Assembly: GCA_938014885.1 (NCBI GenBank)
Contig: CALLQI010000023.1
Span: 1-64,000, forward strand
DNA length: 64,000 nucleotides
DNA from: an uncultured bacterium
GTDB taxonomy: Bacteria; Planctomycetota; UBA8742; UBA2392
Reading direction: 5' to 3'
A model generated the notes under the pieces. That model was not told the origin of the DNA and searched no databases. It was given only the letters and a program-made list of their open reading frames with translations. The translations under genes were made by a program, and so were the position numbers. Within the stretch, counting starts at the first letter, position 1. Each line of letters starts with the position of its first letter. This document shows, piece after piece, positions 42,201 to 50,192 of this stretch.

Positions 42201-43260
42201 GCTCGCCGCCGAGAAACAGGTCAAAGACGCCGAAGCCGCCCTTGAGGCCGCGCGCACGGCAGCTGACGAAGCCAAAACCGACCAAGACAAGGCCGACCAG
42301 ACACTGAAGGCCGCCCGCGATGCGGCCGAAGCCGAAGCAGCCTCCTTTTCCGCTGCGGAAAGCAAACACACTGCCGCCGACAACGCCAAGCAGGAAGCCG
42401 CCGCATCAGCCAGCAAGGCTGAGCTCGCGGCGACTGCGGCCGTCGCGCGCGTTGAGTTTCTCGGACAGCAACAGACCGCGCTGGTTGAGCTACAGGGCCT
42501 GCGCACCACGGCGGACCAGAAACTCGACACCGCGACGGCAGCCGAAAAGCAATGCAATGATCGCCTGACCGCACTTGAGGCCGACGCGGCCCCGCGCCGT
42601 ACGGAACTCAGCGAGGTACTCGCCGCTATCAAGGAAGGCGAGGACGCCGCCAACGAGAAGCTTGGCGTAGAAGCTGAGATCGGCCGCTATGACGGTGTGG
42701 CCCGCGCGATTGTGAAGCACGAGTTTGATCGCGCGGCCACCGTCAGCGACCGCGACGCGCTGGCCTCAGCCGATGTGGTTAAGAACTATGACAAGACCCT
42801 TGCCGAAACAGTGGCCCTTGAGGCCCGCATCGTGACCTACGAATACCTGCGAAACTTCGCGCTTGCCCAGGACAGCATCTTTGCCCACGAGCAATTACAG
42901 GCGCTTGACCGTTTGCGCGAGGCCGAGGCCAAGGCATCTGACGAAGCGCTGGAAGTTCTGCTGCGCTACTGCCCCGAGTACACGCCGGGTGCGTACGCGC
43001 AGACGTTTGCGGGCGAAGACGGCCGCAAGCTGAAGGAGGCAATCCTGCGCTCGCTGTGGAAGCTGTACTACAACAGCGGCGTGGGCGATGCCGCTGACGA
43101 GGCTCTGTGCTATTATGTGGTGCGCCAGACGGGACTGGCGGAAGGCCTTGAGAAGCTGCAGGTACGCTGGCGCTCATATCTCGCCAGTGCGCTGCCTGAA
43201 GGCCGGTACACTGAGCTTGCCAAACTTACTGAGCAGGACCTGACCACGCGCAGCCGATAA
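39292..43260 (+). CDS. Giant fused sigma-like / anti-sigma-like / FecR / PDZ / coiled-coil membrane protein
   Basis: The 1322-residue product starts at a GTG two bases after ftsY. Residues 18-92 look like sigma region 2 (FGPHVVDYVGAFLPD, VEDILVDILAQSRAA). About 104-145 is an excisionase-type helix-turn-helix (SYTFDEVVQRTGMAAEDLRS, then GRIRAVRMNDQMRV). About 157-208 resembles sigma region 4 (LTAAERELLCLHHRLGFSPE). About 217-268 is anti-sigma-like (IRRYIDGRLSGDETAKFERR). One membrane helix lies at about 293-318. A FecR-like domain follows (about 325-480), a PDZ-like domain at 480-543 (LQAGDRLLGVDGNV), then another beta region. A long Ala/Glu coiled coil spans about 760-1150, with a small C-terminal domain. 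I infer a one-chain envelope sensor with a DNA- or polymerase-binding cytoplasmic head. No exact family is recognised, and the sigma-like parts are divergent. Confidence 0.65.
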   Translation: MSQAASEIRDLLSGRPGGVNRVIRRFGPHVVDYVGAFLPDRSGPFDKVVEDILVDILAQSRAAARAANDDQVFEFGIECAFRTMRARHRELLDAPAVIEKATNSYTFDEVVQRTGMAAEDLRSAISEGRIRAVRMNDQMRVKGDGIKGLEERRNRVLYHLTAAERELLCLHHRLGFSPEVIARWSGETAAHIEALIHATSEKLSLARAGKAGGKSVSEDTEIRRYIDGRLSGDETAKFERRIIKDKIAQARLDELRTQGQQIRELFEGGTVDLSSISVNVRARNPHYAFALPPVAALWLQMVALVALMLVMHRVGGYIAPASIAVTVLAGDAAGVEAPASGRMYPGDTVSTKDSSQALLSINDANRVTLAPGTTLQVAEPRPAAQQVLRLQRGEIFGQFLAGQESLVLLLDRKPADERGRQTHLQAEFISSGGAEFGLAIGDAAHELLPAELEFERARGLVTVLAACANGKLEPHTAEGVPGLRVDPPLQAGDRLLGVDGNVDGISDDLLRRRLMQMAPGESMTLTFLRSGQEISATVRAQEIRPWAVLRVFNGTVRLVAAPNMPDKTEHWVSQGQWMVLDESLAPLLGLKGGEDFRTLRLDAEGRFKQDIHWLRTDAFPLADDVSVLWLDRKLRALAQRLEAARADEIHRSGLREVQHFERWAEQAIAAAEARIAEGKPRDRDPLAGTLSDRELIGQREVILGLAEHWRRQASAGKYATLGEAAKTLHRPIQNDRDELDALGTQLARGAELKTAIQKFEAAIAAQDAELATLRASEFHDPEGVKSAPLRQRATELEAIVRAGAAARSRLDLLTLKLNELDERIDEQRRLLPGLQAATREATTELAAVDKDIAANQYTPEAMSKAEADVTSTKAALTATRTALEEATKSLDTAAAELELARRARAQADKTAREADAAREQAASALTTAVAERALAQKTLQAAQEEAARLKAELDKLPPEDPARAALQEQLLAAEKQVKDAEAALEAARTAADEAKTDQDKADQTLKAARDAAEAEAASFSAAESKHTAADNAKQEAAASASKAELAATAAVARVEFLGQQQTALVELQGLRTTADQKLDTATAAEKQCNDRLTALEADAAPRRTELSEVLAAIKEGEDAANEKLGVEAEIGRYDGVARAIVKHEFDRAATVSDRDALASADVVKNYDKTLAETVALEARIVTYEYLRNFALAQDSIFAHEQLQALDRLREAEAKASDEALEVLLRYCPEYTPGAYAQTFAGEDGRKLKEAILRSLWKLYYNSGVGDAADEALCYYVVRQTGLAEGLEKLQVRWRSYLASALPEGRYTELAKLTEQDLTTRSR

Positions 43261-43292
43261 CACAACCGGGCAATCCATTCAGGAAGGCAACC

Positions 43293-43649
43293 ATGGCGCT
43301 CGATCGCATCCTGTGTTGTGTGAAAAGCAAAGTGTGGCTGCCCGACGAATACCTCACCACCATCGTCGGCGACTGCGACCGCGGCAAGTTCCGCATCACG
43401 CGCCCGTTCACGTTCCCGTGCATGCTGATGCCCAACGGGAACCTCTACATCGAAGAACAGGAAGGCGTTGAGATTGAAAACAACGCGTTTGACCTGACGC
43501 AGATCCGCTGCGGCAAGTGCGGCAGCGACGTCGAAATCCGCGAAATCGACATCCGCGAGATCCTCGACAAACTACGTCAGCGCGAAATCACGATGAAAGA
43601 GAAGCGCAAGCTTCGCGAATCAGGAAAAGTGCCCAAGTCCGACGCGTAG
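43293..43649 (+). CDS. Small cysteine-rich protein with zinc-ribbon-like motif
   Basis: The 118-residue product has ILCCVKSKVWLPD at its N-terminus, a central FPCMLMPNG and a later CGKCGS, which could form part of a metal site. The middle is beta-rich (ITRPFTFPCMLMPNGNLYIE), and the C-terminal 35 residues are charged and helical (EILDKLRQREITMKEKRKLR). AGGAAGG lies upstream of the ATG. Function unknown. It follows the giant sigma/FecR-like gene by 32 bp and precedes a membrane coiled-coil gene by 18 bp, so it probably shares their transcript. Confidence 0.6.
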   Translation: MALDRILCCVKSKVWLPDEYLTTIVGDCDRGKFRITRPFTFPCMLMPNGNLYIEEQEGVEIENNAFDLTQIRCGKCGSDVEIREIDIREILDKLRQREITMKEKRKLRESGKVPKSDA

Positions 43650-43667
43650 CAGGTACAGGAGGCCGCC

Positions 43668-44270
43668 ATGAACCAGGTAAAGTTACTCACCGCGGGCTTG
43701 ATCGTGGTTGTACTCGGCCTCGCCGCGGGCACTGGCTACCTGATTTATGAGCGCATCCAGAGTGAAGTCGGATTCGAAGAAAAGGCCACCAAGAAAGACG
43801 TGCTGGAAATCCGCAATGACGTAACCTCGCTGCAGGAAAGCGACAAAGTCCAAAGCGCCAAGATCAGCGTACTTGAGGATGAAGTAGTGGCCGTCAAGGG
43901 CCGCGTGACCACCGCCGAAGGCAAGCTGGAACTGCAGGACGCACTGATCAAGAAACTCGAGCAGGACACCAGCGCCAACGCCGCCGAAATCGCAGCCGAG
44001 AAGAAGAAGCGCGAAGCCATCGAAAAGGACGTGAAGGACGCGCGTGACCGCCTGGGCGCCGTCGAAAGCGATCTCGAAACCGCGCGCAAAGAACGCAAAG
44101 AAATCCGAGAGAAACTGGCCGAACAAGGCGTAAAGATCGAAGAGCAAGAACGCCGCATCGGTGAGCTGGAGAAGCAGGGCAACCAGAACACCCAAGAAAT
44201 CGCCGAACTTCGCGAACAACTTCGTGAACTGCGCCGCCAGCTCGGCCTCGAGAAAGACCCCACCAACTAG
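43668..44270 (+). CDS. Membrane-anchored coiled-coil protein
   Basis: The 200-residue product has an N-terminal membrane helix (LLTAGLIVVVLGLAAGTGYL). A long, very charged coiled coil follows (about 30-195), with heptads of Leu, Lys and Glu such as LEQDTSANAAEIAAEKKKRE. Cys is absent. It resembles the coiled-coil protein encoded at 25458 in layout and is of the same general class as periplasmic spacer or envelope-linking proteins. It ends the ftsY-led cluster. The next gene is convergent and 7 bp away. Confidence 0.65.
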   Translation: MNQVKLLTAGLIVVVLGLAAGTGYLIYERIQSEVGFEEKATKKDVLEIRNDVTSLQESDKVQSAKISVLEDEVVAVKGRVTTAEGKLELQDALIKKLEQDTSANAAEIAAEKKKREAIEKDVKDARDRLGAVESDLETARKERKEIREKLAEQGVKIEEQERRIGELEKQGNQNTQEIAELREQLRELRRQLGLEKDPTN

Positions 44271-44277
44271 ACCAACA

Positions 44278-45798
44278 CTATCGGCTGGTCACGTCGCGGA
44301 ACAAAAGCGTCAGCTTGATCGTCGGCCTGGGCGGCAGCGGTGAACCATCGCTGAAGGTCGCGTCGTCGGTCCCCGCGGGAGTACCCGGTGTCGGTGTGGG
44401 TGTCGGGTTCGGGTTAGGATTGGGGTTCGGGTTGGGATTGGGGTTCGGATTAGGGTTGGGCGCTGCGGCTGGCAGCGTGCGCCGGTACACCGCCACAATC
44501 GTGTGCGTGACCTTGGCCGAGATCGCAATCGCCTCAACCCGGAAAACCTTCGAAGTCACGGTCAGCCAAGGACGGATGTTGTCGTAAATCTCCTGCGTAA
44601 GGCCCTCAACGCTTGGCGCGGGTTGGCCCTCTTCGGCCGCCTGGTTGGCCACGCGGGCTGAAAATGCCGCGAAGCTGGCGATGTCCGCCGCCCGGAAGCT
44701 GGCCTTGTCTTCTTCTTCGGCCTCGGGGTCTGCGTTCAGGTCCGGGTCGGGCAACTCGCCGCCGTTTTCTTCGGCAGCCAGTACGTCCTGCCGGTCGGCC
44801 TCACGGGCCGTCAGAATCTGTTCCACCACGTCCCACGAAATGGTGGGGTCCAACGCCAGCAGTATCTCGCGCGGGACGGTGTTGATGTTGATGGTGCCCT
44901 CGGTGTACAGCGTGATGAAGGGCGCCAGCCCCAGCGGGTTGGGGTCCATCGAGCGCGCGTCGATGCCTTCGACGTATTCGCGCCTGCGTTCGAACTGTTC
45001 CTGATCGGTCAGTTCGCGCCAGTGGCGGGTGTCTTCTTCTTCCTCTTCGCCGGCGGTGCCTGTGCTGGAGGCACGGCGCACAGGGCCGTACAACAGCTCC
45101 TCGGTCCAGCCTTCGACTTGCAGCAATTCACCTAGCGTCAGCATCTGAAACGGTGTCTGCTTTTTCATGGAGCGCTGGTCGGTCTTGCCGTCAAAGCGCG
45201 CGTCGTACATCAAGTCATCCGAATCTTCGCTGGCGCGTTCCTCCAAATACCGGATCAGGTTGCTGACCAGCGTGGGGGCTGACGCGCTGGCGTCGTCGCC
45301 CGCGCGGCGCACGCTGCGCGATTGGCCGTCAAGCTCAAGGCGGTCGTCTTCGCGGCGGCAGATCTTGATCAGCCGCGCAAGCACATCGGCAGCCTTCTTG
45401 CGCTGCACTTCATTTCCCTGCACCAGCATCAGCAGGTTGAACTTGCGCTCTTCGTCGGTCAGCAGAATCTCGGGAGCGGTCGGCTTTTCGCCGTCGCCGT
45501 CCTCCATTCCAAACGTCTCGCCCTCCCACGAAATGGGCTGCGCCCAGGGCTCGTTCAGGCTGTCAAAGTCGGCGTTGTCGTCCAGCTTCAGGATCACCTG
45601 GCCGCGCACCATGCCCATCTGCGCCAGGTTGGAGGCAATCAGGTCATCGCGGGCGTTTACGCTGATGCGCAGTTCGCGCGACACGTCGCGCATCAGCAGA
45701 TACACCACAACCGAAAGCATCAGCAGCAGGATCATGACCACCAGCAGCGCGAAGCCGCGGCGTGATCGTCTGCCTTGCTGGGTTTTCGTCTCGGCCAT
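44278..45798 (-). CDS. GspK-like minor pseudopilin (type II secretion)
   Basis: The 506-residue product has a prepilin-type leader: RRSRRGFALLVVMILLLMLS, with the Gly-Phe cleavage point and a hydrophobic helix after it. The rest has the GspK pattern: SVNARDDLIASNLAQMGMVR, a large middle domain with HhH-like segments (GTININTVPREILLALDP), and a C-terminal beta domain. The N-terminal signal is cut by a prepilin peptidase and the protein tips a type II secretion pseudopilus. A (Pro-Asn) repeat near the C-terminus is unusual for GspK. No other gsp genes are in the window. Confidence 0.75.
   Translation of the reverse strand: MAETKTQQGRRSRRGFALLVVMILLLMLSVVVYLLMRDVSRELRISVNARDDLIASNLAQMGMVRGQVILKLDDNADFDSLNEPWAQPISWEGETFGMEDGDGEKPTAPEILLTDEERKFNLLMLVQGNEVQRKKAADVLARLIKICRREDDRLELDGQSRSVRRAGDDASASAPTLVSNLIRYLEERASEDSDDLMYDARFDGKTDQRSMKKQTPFQMLTLGELLQVEGWTEELLYGPVRRASSTGTAGEEEEEDTRHWRELTDQEQFERRREYVEGIDARSMDPNPLGLAPFITLYTEGTININTVPREILLALDPTISWDVVEQILTAREADRQDVLAAEENGGELPDPDLNADPEAEEEDKASFRAADIASFAAFSARVANQAAEEGQPAPSVEGLTQEIYDNIRPWLTVTSKVFRVEAIAISAKVTHTIVAVYRRTLPAAAPNPNPNPNPNPNPNPNPNPTPTPTPGTPAGTDDATFSDGSPLPPRPTIKLTLLFRDVTSR
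44406..44460. repeat. Six-bp tandem repeats encoding Pro-Asn repeats
   Basis: GGGTTC/GGATTG-type hexamers repeat about nine times. On the minus strand they encode (Pro-Asn)n in the GspK-like protein. The plus strand is G-rich, with several GGG runs. Confidence 0.85.
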
Positions 45799-45801
45799 AA
45801 T

Positions 45802-45829
45802 GGAAACAGGGGCGCAGTCGGCGCCCCTG
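45802..45829 (-). terminator. Terminator of the PDZ gene
   Basis: On the minus strand, CAGGGGCGC pairs with GCGCCCCTG (9 bp) around CGACT, followed by TTTCC. It lies between the PDZ gene stop and the GspK-like start. Confidence 0.65.
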
Positions 45830-45858
45830 ATTGTACGAGTCTGCGGCCGCCAGGTTGT

Positions 45859-46722
45859 CTATTTCTGGCGCAGCACGATGGTGATTGTCACCTTCTTGCC
45901 GTCGCGCATTACTTCCAGTTCCAGGCGATCGCCGGCCTTTTTCTCGGACAGCAACAGACGCAACTCGCCGGTACCCGCCAGCGCCGAGCCATCCGCGCGC
46001 AGCACGACGTCGCCGACCTTCAGTCCGGCCTCGTCCGAGGCCCCGCCGCTGCTGACCGACTTGACGCGCACTCCGGCCTCAAGGCCCTTTTCGCGGGCCT
46101 CTGAGGGCTCAAGGTTCACGAAGCTGGCACCCATGTTGACCTTGATTTCGACGCGGTCAGGGTCGCGCGGCGTGCTTTCGATCTTCGGCGGCTCGGGCGT
46201 GGGTTGCGGCTGTGGCTGTGGCGTGCTGGTGCCGCCTTTGCGCAACTCTTCCAGTCGTTTGTCGAGTTGTTCGCGCACGCGACGGCGTTCGGCATCGAGT
46301 TCGCGCAGGCGTTCGTTCAACTCAACCACTTTGGGGTCGTCGCGGAACTTGTTGTCGCGATCAGCCGTGCTACCCAGCGTCACCATCAGTGGCTCGTTGC
46401 GGCCGTTGGCGCGCCGAACGCCAAAGCTCAGAACGTCGCCGGGGCGGCGCTTGTCAATGATGTCACGCAGGGCTTCGATGGTGGTGATGGTCGCTTCGCC
46501 GGTGGACAGAATCACGTCGCCCACCTCAAAACCGGCTTCCTTGGCCGGTGAATGGTCATCGACACGGGTAACCTTCAGGCCGCCATCAATACCGAGCTTC
46601 TGGGCATCGGCGCGCTCGACAACTTCAAGCCGCAGGCCAAGCCACGTGTCCTGTGCCGCGACGGGCAGCGCGAACAGGCAGGCAAACAGCAACGCGACTG
46701 GCAGACACAAGACATTCTTCAT
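45859..46722 (-). CDS. Periplasmic protein with two PDZ domains and no protease
   Basis: The 287-residue product (ATG at 46722; a TTG six bases upstream is an alternative) has a signal peptide (VLCLPVALLFACLFALPVAA). PDZ domain 1 spans about 25-105 (LGLRLEVVERADAQKLGI, AKEAGFEVGDVILSTGEATI). A charged helix and Pro-Gln-rich linker follow, then PDZ domain 2 at about 200-285 (GLEAGVRVKSVSSGGASDEA, LKVGDVVLRADGSALAGTGE). HtrA-type proteases have one serine protease plus one or two PDZ domains; here only the PDZ part is present. It probably binds C-terminal peptides of envelope proteins. A terminator separates it from the GspK-like gene. Confidence 0.78.
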   Translation of the reverse strand: MKNVLCLPVALLFACLFALPVAAQDTWLGLRLEVVERADAQKLGIDGGLKVTRVDDHSPAKEAGFEVGDVILSTGEATITTIEALRDIIDKRRPGDVLSFGVRRANGRNEPLMVTLGSTADRDNKFRDDPKVVELNERLRELDAERRRVREQLDKRLEELRKGGTSTPQPQPQPTPEPPKIESTPRDPDRVEIKVNMGASFVNLEPSEAREKGLEAGVRVKSVSSGGASDEAGLKVGDVVLRADGSALAGTGELRLLLSEKKAGDRLELEVMRDGKKVTITIVLRQK

Positions 46723-46840
46723 GGCCAAGGGCTCCGTCAGTTATCCACACAAATCCGGGGTAACCATGATACGCATAACCCGCCCCAAGTGCGAACGCTT
46801 TGGCTGGACAACTCCAACACAGGTGGCAGACTCCCCGCCC

Positions 46841-47269
46841 ATGGTGCACACCGTAAGCATCCGCGCCTACCACCCGGCTGGCTCATCACCCGGCCGCATC
46901 ACCTTTTTGCTGGCCGGAACCGTTTACAACGCCAAGTGTTACGCCGACCCGCAACTGGCTGATGGCCTGCTGGTGCCGGGCACCGAGTACCCGATTGCGC
47001 TTACCATCGAAGCCGACGGCAAAGTCGAGTATGTCGATCCGTCGACGCAGAAACTTGAAGTGATCGCGACCCACGAAACTGGCGACCACGTGCGCGCAGT
47101 TGGCCGCACCTGGGACAGCGTAGGCCACCAGGTGATCAAGCTGGATGCCAACCCCAGCGTGGGCGTGCGCTTGAATCTGCCCCAAACCGCCACGGATTAC
47201 CGAGGTGGAAGCTGGCTGATGGCCAGCGGCGTTTTGACTGCTGACCTGCCACCGGAAGAACACGACTAA
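46841..47269 (+). CDS. Hypothetical small beta-rich protein
   Basis: The 142-residue product is read from MVHTVSIRAYHPAGSSPGRI; an ATG at 46766 would add 25 residues. It has alternating short strands (ITFLLAGTVYNAKCYADP, QKLEVIATHETGDHVRAV) without a signal peptide. The single Cys and the acidic charge give no functional clue. It starts from the control region shared with the divergent PDZ gene and is followed by the DedA gene with a 21-bp gap, so both may be co-transcribed. Confidence 0.5.
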   Translation: MVHTVSIRAYHPAGSSPGRITFLLAGTVYNAKCYADPQLADGLLVPGTEYPIALTIEADGKVEYVDPSTQKLEVIATHETGDHVRAVGRTWDSVGHQVIKLDANPSVGVRLNLPQTATDYRGGSWLMASGVLTADLPPEEHD

Positions 47270-47290
47270 CGCCGCAACGGGGACGCCAAC

Positions 47291-48133
47291 TTGCAACTGC
47301 TGATGACCTTCCTGTTGTCGGCCACCGAAGCCGCGGCCGAAACCGCCGCCGACCCGGGCTGGTTGGAGACGTTGTACGCGACGCTGTTTGACCCGCAGTG
47401 GAACAAAGACCACGCCCACATTATCTGGCCCACGATCCTGGGCATCCTGGTGCTTACCGGCGTGGGCCTGCCGACGCCGGAAGACATCTGGCTGACGCTG
47501 GCGGGGTTCAGCACCTACAAGCAATCGGGCGACCAGTTTGTCTGGTACTACTTTGCAATCACGCTGCTGGTTTGTTCGTTTGCCAACCTGATCGGCGATT
47601 CAGGGGCGTGGATGCTGGGCCGGCGGTATGGCTTTGCGATTCGCGACCGCTTCAAGTTCATGCGCAAAGTACTGAATGAAAAGCGAATACGGCGCGTGCA
47701 AGGCTGGTTCGATAACTACGGCAGCTGGACGGTGTTTCTTGGCCGGCAGCTGGCGGGGATACGCTTCGTGACCTTCTTTTCGGCGGGCACGATGCGGATG
47801 CCGCTGCCGAAGTTCTTGCTGTTCGACTTCCTCGGTTGCTTTGTCAGCATCCCGGTTTGGCTGACACTCGGTGCGCTGGCGGCCATCCACGGCAAGGGCT
47901 GGCTGGAAAGTGCCAGCAAGACCGCCAGCGGAACCATCCTGGGTGCCGGGGCTGTCGCCGTGGTGATCTTTCTGGTGGTGATCAAGGTAAGGGCCTCGCG
48001 CCGTGCCAAGCAGGATGCGGAGGCAGTGGATGAGGAAGTACGGCTGTCAGTGCGCACCAGCAGTGGCATCATGGAACCACCGCCCGGCGACAAGCCGCTG
48101 AAGCCCGACACCACCGACGAAGCCAAGGGCTAG
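47291..48133 (+). CDS. DedA-family membrane protein
   Basis: The 280-residue product has several membrane helices and the DedA/SNARE-associated signature. The first half has GVGLPTPEDIWLTLAGFSTY; the second has ANLIGDSGAWMLGRRYG and FLGRQLAGIRFVTFFSAGTM, the F.GR..PG.R loop in a variant form with Ala for Pro. The C-terminal 45 residues are cytoplasmic and charged. The start is a TTG at 47291 after GGGACG. DedA proteins move undecaprenyl phosphate or other lipids across the membrane or maintain membrane potential. Next gene 24 bp away. Confidence 0.85.
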   Translation: MQLLMTFLLSATEAAAETAADPGWLETLYATLFDPQWNKDHAHIIWPTILGILVLTGVGLPTPEDIWLTLAGFSTYKQSGDQFVWYYFAITLLVCSFANLIGDSGAWMLGRRYGFAIRDRFKFMRKVLNEKRIRRVQGWFDNYGSWTVFLGRQLAGIRFVTFFSAGTMRMPLPKFLLFDFLGCFVSIPVWLTLGALAAIHGKGWLESASKTASGTILGAGAVAVVIFLVVIKVRASRRAKQDAEAVDEEVRLSVRTSSGIMEPPPGDKPLKPDTTDEAKG

Positions 48134-48157
48134 CGCGCGCTGTCGCCGCCAATTGTA

Positions 48158-49213
48158 ATGTCAGGCCGGTTTTTCTCGCCAAGGGGCGTCGTGCCTGAGA
48201 AAGTCAACACCACCGAACGCCAGCTGAATCTTCTGGCGGCGCTGCTGAAGTCGCGCGATGGCCTGGGCTGGGCCGACTTCGCGCGCATGGACGGTTACAA
48301 CGATGACACACCGGAGCGTTCGCGCCGCCGGCGCTTCGAACGCGACCTGCAAAGCCTCGAAGAGCTCGGCCTGCACCTGCAGCGCGAAAAGAACGGTACC
48401 GAGTTCACGTTCTATCGCATCGACCGTTCGGCCTGCCTGCTGCCTTCGCTGGCACTCAGCAACGAGCAGCGCCTGGTGCTGCACAGCGTAGCCCAAGCCT
48501 ACCTGAAGGACGGCGGAGACGGTCCCCTGGCATCGCCCCTGCTGACTGCAGTCATGAAGCTGCAAGCCGGCGCGGCCCGGGGGGCACTTCCCGCGCGCGT
48601 ACCCGAAACCGTGATGCGACGCAGCCTGGCCAGGCGCCCCGGCGAGGAAAAGCGCCTGGAAGCCATATTGGACGCACGCGTGGCGCAGCGCTTTGTCAGC
48701 TTCAAGTATCGCGACCGCGGCGGCAAAACCAGCACCCGCAAGGTTGCGCCGTACGCCCTCGTTACGCGCCGGGGCGGCTGGTACCTGGTCGGCCACGACG
48801 CGGACCGCGGCGATGTGCGCACCTTCCGGCTTGCGCGGATGGCAGGCGCGGTCAAGCGCGCCAACCCGCGGGCACGCGGCCCTGAATACATGGTGCCGTC
48901 TGGCTTTGTGCCCGAGTCCGCTTTCTCGTCTGAATCATTTGGCGCGGGCGACGGGGCCTTCACAGGCGTTCAGATTCGCTTCGATGCCGACGTGGCGTTC
49001 GTGGTCCAGAACGACTTTGAAGGCATCTACGAGCTGGTGCCCGCAGCCGATGGCAGCGTCGTGCTGCACTTGCCCCAGGCCTACCCCGCCGAGTTGATGC
49101 GCTACCTGGGCGAGTTCCCGGGCCACTGGCAAGTGCTGGCACCGGCACCACTGCGCGAGTTCGTGGTGCAGCGCTTGCGCGAGTCACTGCAGGCGCTGGG
49201 GGTGAAGCCATGA
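48158..49213 (+). CDS. WYL-domain transcriptional regulator (PafB/PafC-like), first of pair
   Basis: The 351-residue product has an N-terminal HTH region (NTTERQLNLLAALLKSRDGL, then GYNDDTPERSRRRRFERDLQ) and a central WYL domain (FVSFKYRDRGGKTSTRKVAP, VTRRGGWYLVGHDADRGDVR). A C-terminal WCX-like region follows (ADVAFVVQNDFEGIY). WYL regulators bind ligands such as DNA fragments and act as transcription activators in DNA damage responses. A GTG at 48191 is an alternative start. It overlaps the next gene by 4 bp (ATGA), as in pafBC pairs. Confidence 0.85.
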   Translation: MSGRFFSPRGVVPEKVNTTERQLNLLAALLKSRDGLGWADFARMDGYNDDTPERSRRRRFERDLQSLEELGLHLQREKNGTEFTFYRIDRSACLLPSLALSNEQRLVLHSVAQAYLKDGGDGPLASPLLTAVMKLQAGAARGALPARVPETVMRRSLARRPGEEKRLEAILDARVAQRFVSFKYRDRGGKTSTRKVAPYALVTRRGGWYLVGHDADRGDVRTFRLARMAGAVKRANPRARGPEYMVPSGFVPESAFSSESFGAGDGAFTGVQIRFDADVAFVVQNDFEGIYELVPAADGSVVLHLPQAYPAELMRYLGEFPGHWQVLAPAPLREFVVQRLRESLQALGVKP

Positions 49214-50187
49214 ACGAAGTTTCCAGGCTGGTCGGGCTGCTGCAATTCATGGCTGCTAACCCCGGCATTCGCATGAGCGATGCCGCACGCGCCACCGGCC
49301 GCAGCCCCAAGCAACTGATGCAGGACCTTGACCGACTGATGATGTGCGGCGTGCCGCCCTATGAACCGCACGACTACGTTACGTTCCGCATCGGCGGGGG
49401 TGCCGACGCGCCGATCGAGATGCAGTTCGCAAAGCACTTCGCGCAGCCCCTGACTTTCACGCCGCAGGAAACCCTGGCGCTTACCTACGCGCTGGAGCAC
49501 TACCGCAGTTCTGCCGACAAGGCCACCACCGCCCAGATCAACGCGATCCTTGAGACCCTGCGCGAATCGTTACACGGTCGCGCACGTGAAGCCCTGGAAG
49601 GCGCCGGCCGGGCTTTTGCCATGCCGCGCCGCACGGATCGCCTTCGCGAACTGATCAGCACGATGAACGAGGCCTGCGCCTGCCGCCGCGTCGTAGAAAT
49701 CGACTACTATTCCGCGCATCGCGGGCGCCTGGGAACGCGCCGGGTGCGGCCGTTCCAGGTCATTGACGCGGGCGGCCACTTCTACCTGTTCGCGCATTGC
49801 GAACTGGCTGGCGAAACGCGGCACTTCCGCATCGACCGCATCAGGGCGGCGCGATTAACTGACGCCACCTTCACCGACAAGCCGCCGCGCAAGCGCGACG
49901 CCGGCCGTCTTGCCGGGATGTTTGAGGGCAAGTCGAAAGACCTGCTGGTGGTGCGGTTCTCGCGCGAAGTGGCACAGGCCATCACAGAAGAATGGACGGG
50001 TGCCGCAGGCACGACGCTGACGCATGCCAAGGACGGATCCGTGACCCTGACAACACCGCTGTTCAACCAGTTCTGGGTAATCGGCTTCGTGAGCAGCTTC
50101 GGCGCCCACGCAGAGATCCTGGGCCCGACCTGGCTTCGCGCGGAGCTGGAAAAAACCCTGCGCCAGTCACTGAAGGCCCACGCCTAG
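49210..50187 (+). CDS. WYL-domain transcriptional regulator (PafC/PafB-like), second of pair
   Basis: The 325-residue product shares the layout of its upstream partner: HTH-like N-terminus (VSRLVGLLQFMAANPGIRMS, DAARATGRSPKQLMQDLDRL), WYL domain (VVEIDYYSAHRGRLGTRRVR, FQVIDAGGHFYLFAHCELAG), then WCX-like C-terminal domain. The 4-bp overlap with the upstream gene and similar length suggest a heterodimer as in PafBC, which activates DNA-repair genes in Actinobacteria. The pair is convergent with the CPBP gene (5 bp between stops). Confidence 0.85.
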   Translation: MNEVSRLVGLLQFMAANPGIRMSDAARATGRSPKQLMQDLDRLMMCGVPPYEPHDYVTFRIGGGADAPIEMQFAKHFAQPLTFTPQETLALTYALEHYRSSADKATTAQINAILETLRESLHGRAREALEGAGRAFAMPRRTDRLRELISTMNEACACRRVVEIDYYSAHRGRLGTRRVRPFQVIDAGGHFYLFAHCELAGETRHFRIDRIRAARLTDATFTDKPPRKRDAGRLAGMFEGKSKDLLVVRFSREVAQAITEEWTGAAGTTLTHAKDGSVTLTTPLFNQFWVIGFVSSFGAHAEILGPTWLRAELEKTLRQSLKAHA

Positions 50188-50192
50188 CAGGC

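Noticed and set aside
45167..46840. Long plus-strand extension upstream of the small protein ending at 47269
   Set aside because: It crosses the GspK-like and PDZ genes and their terminator on the other strand. Only the part after the PDZ gene start is plausible.
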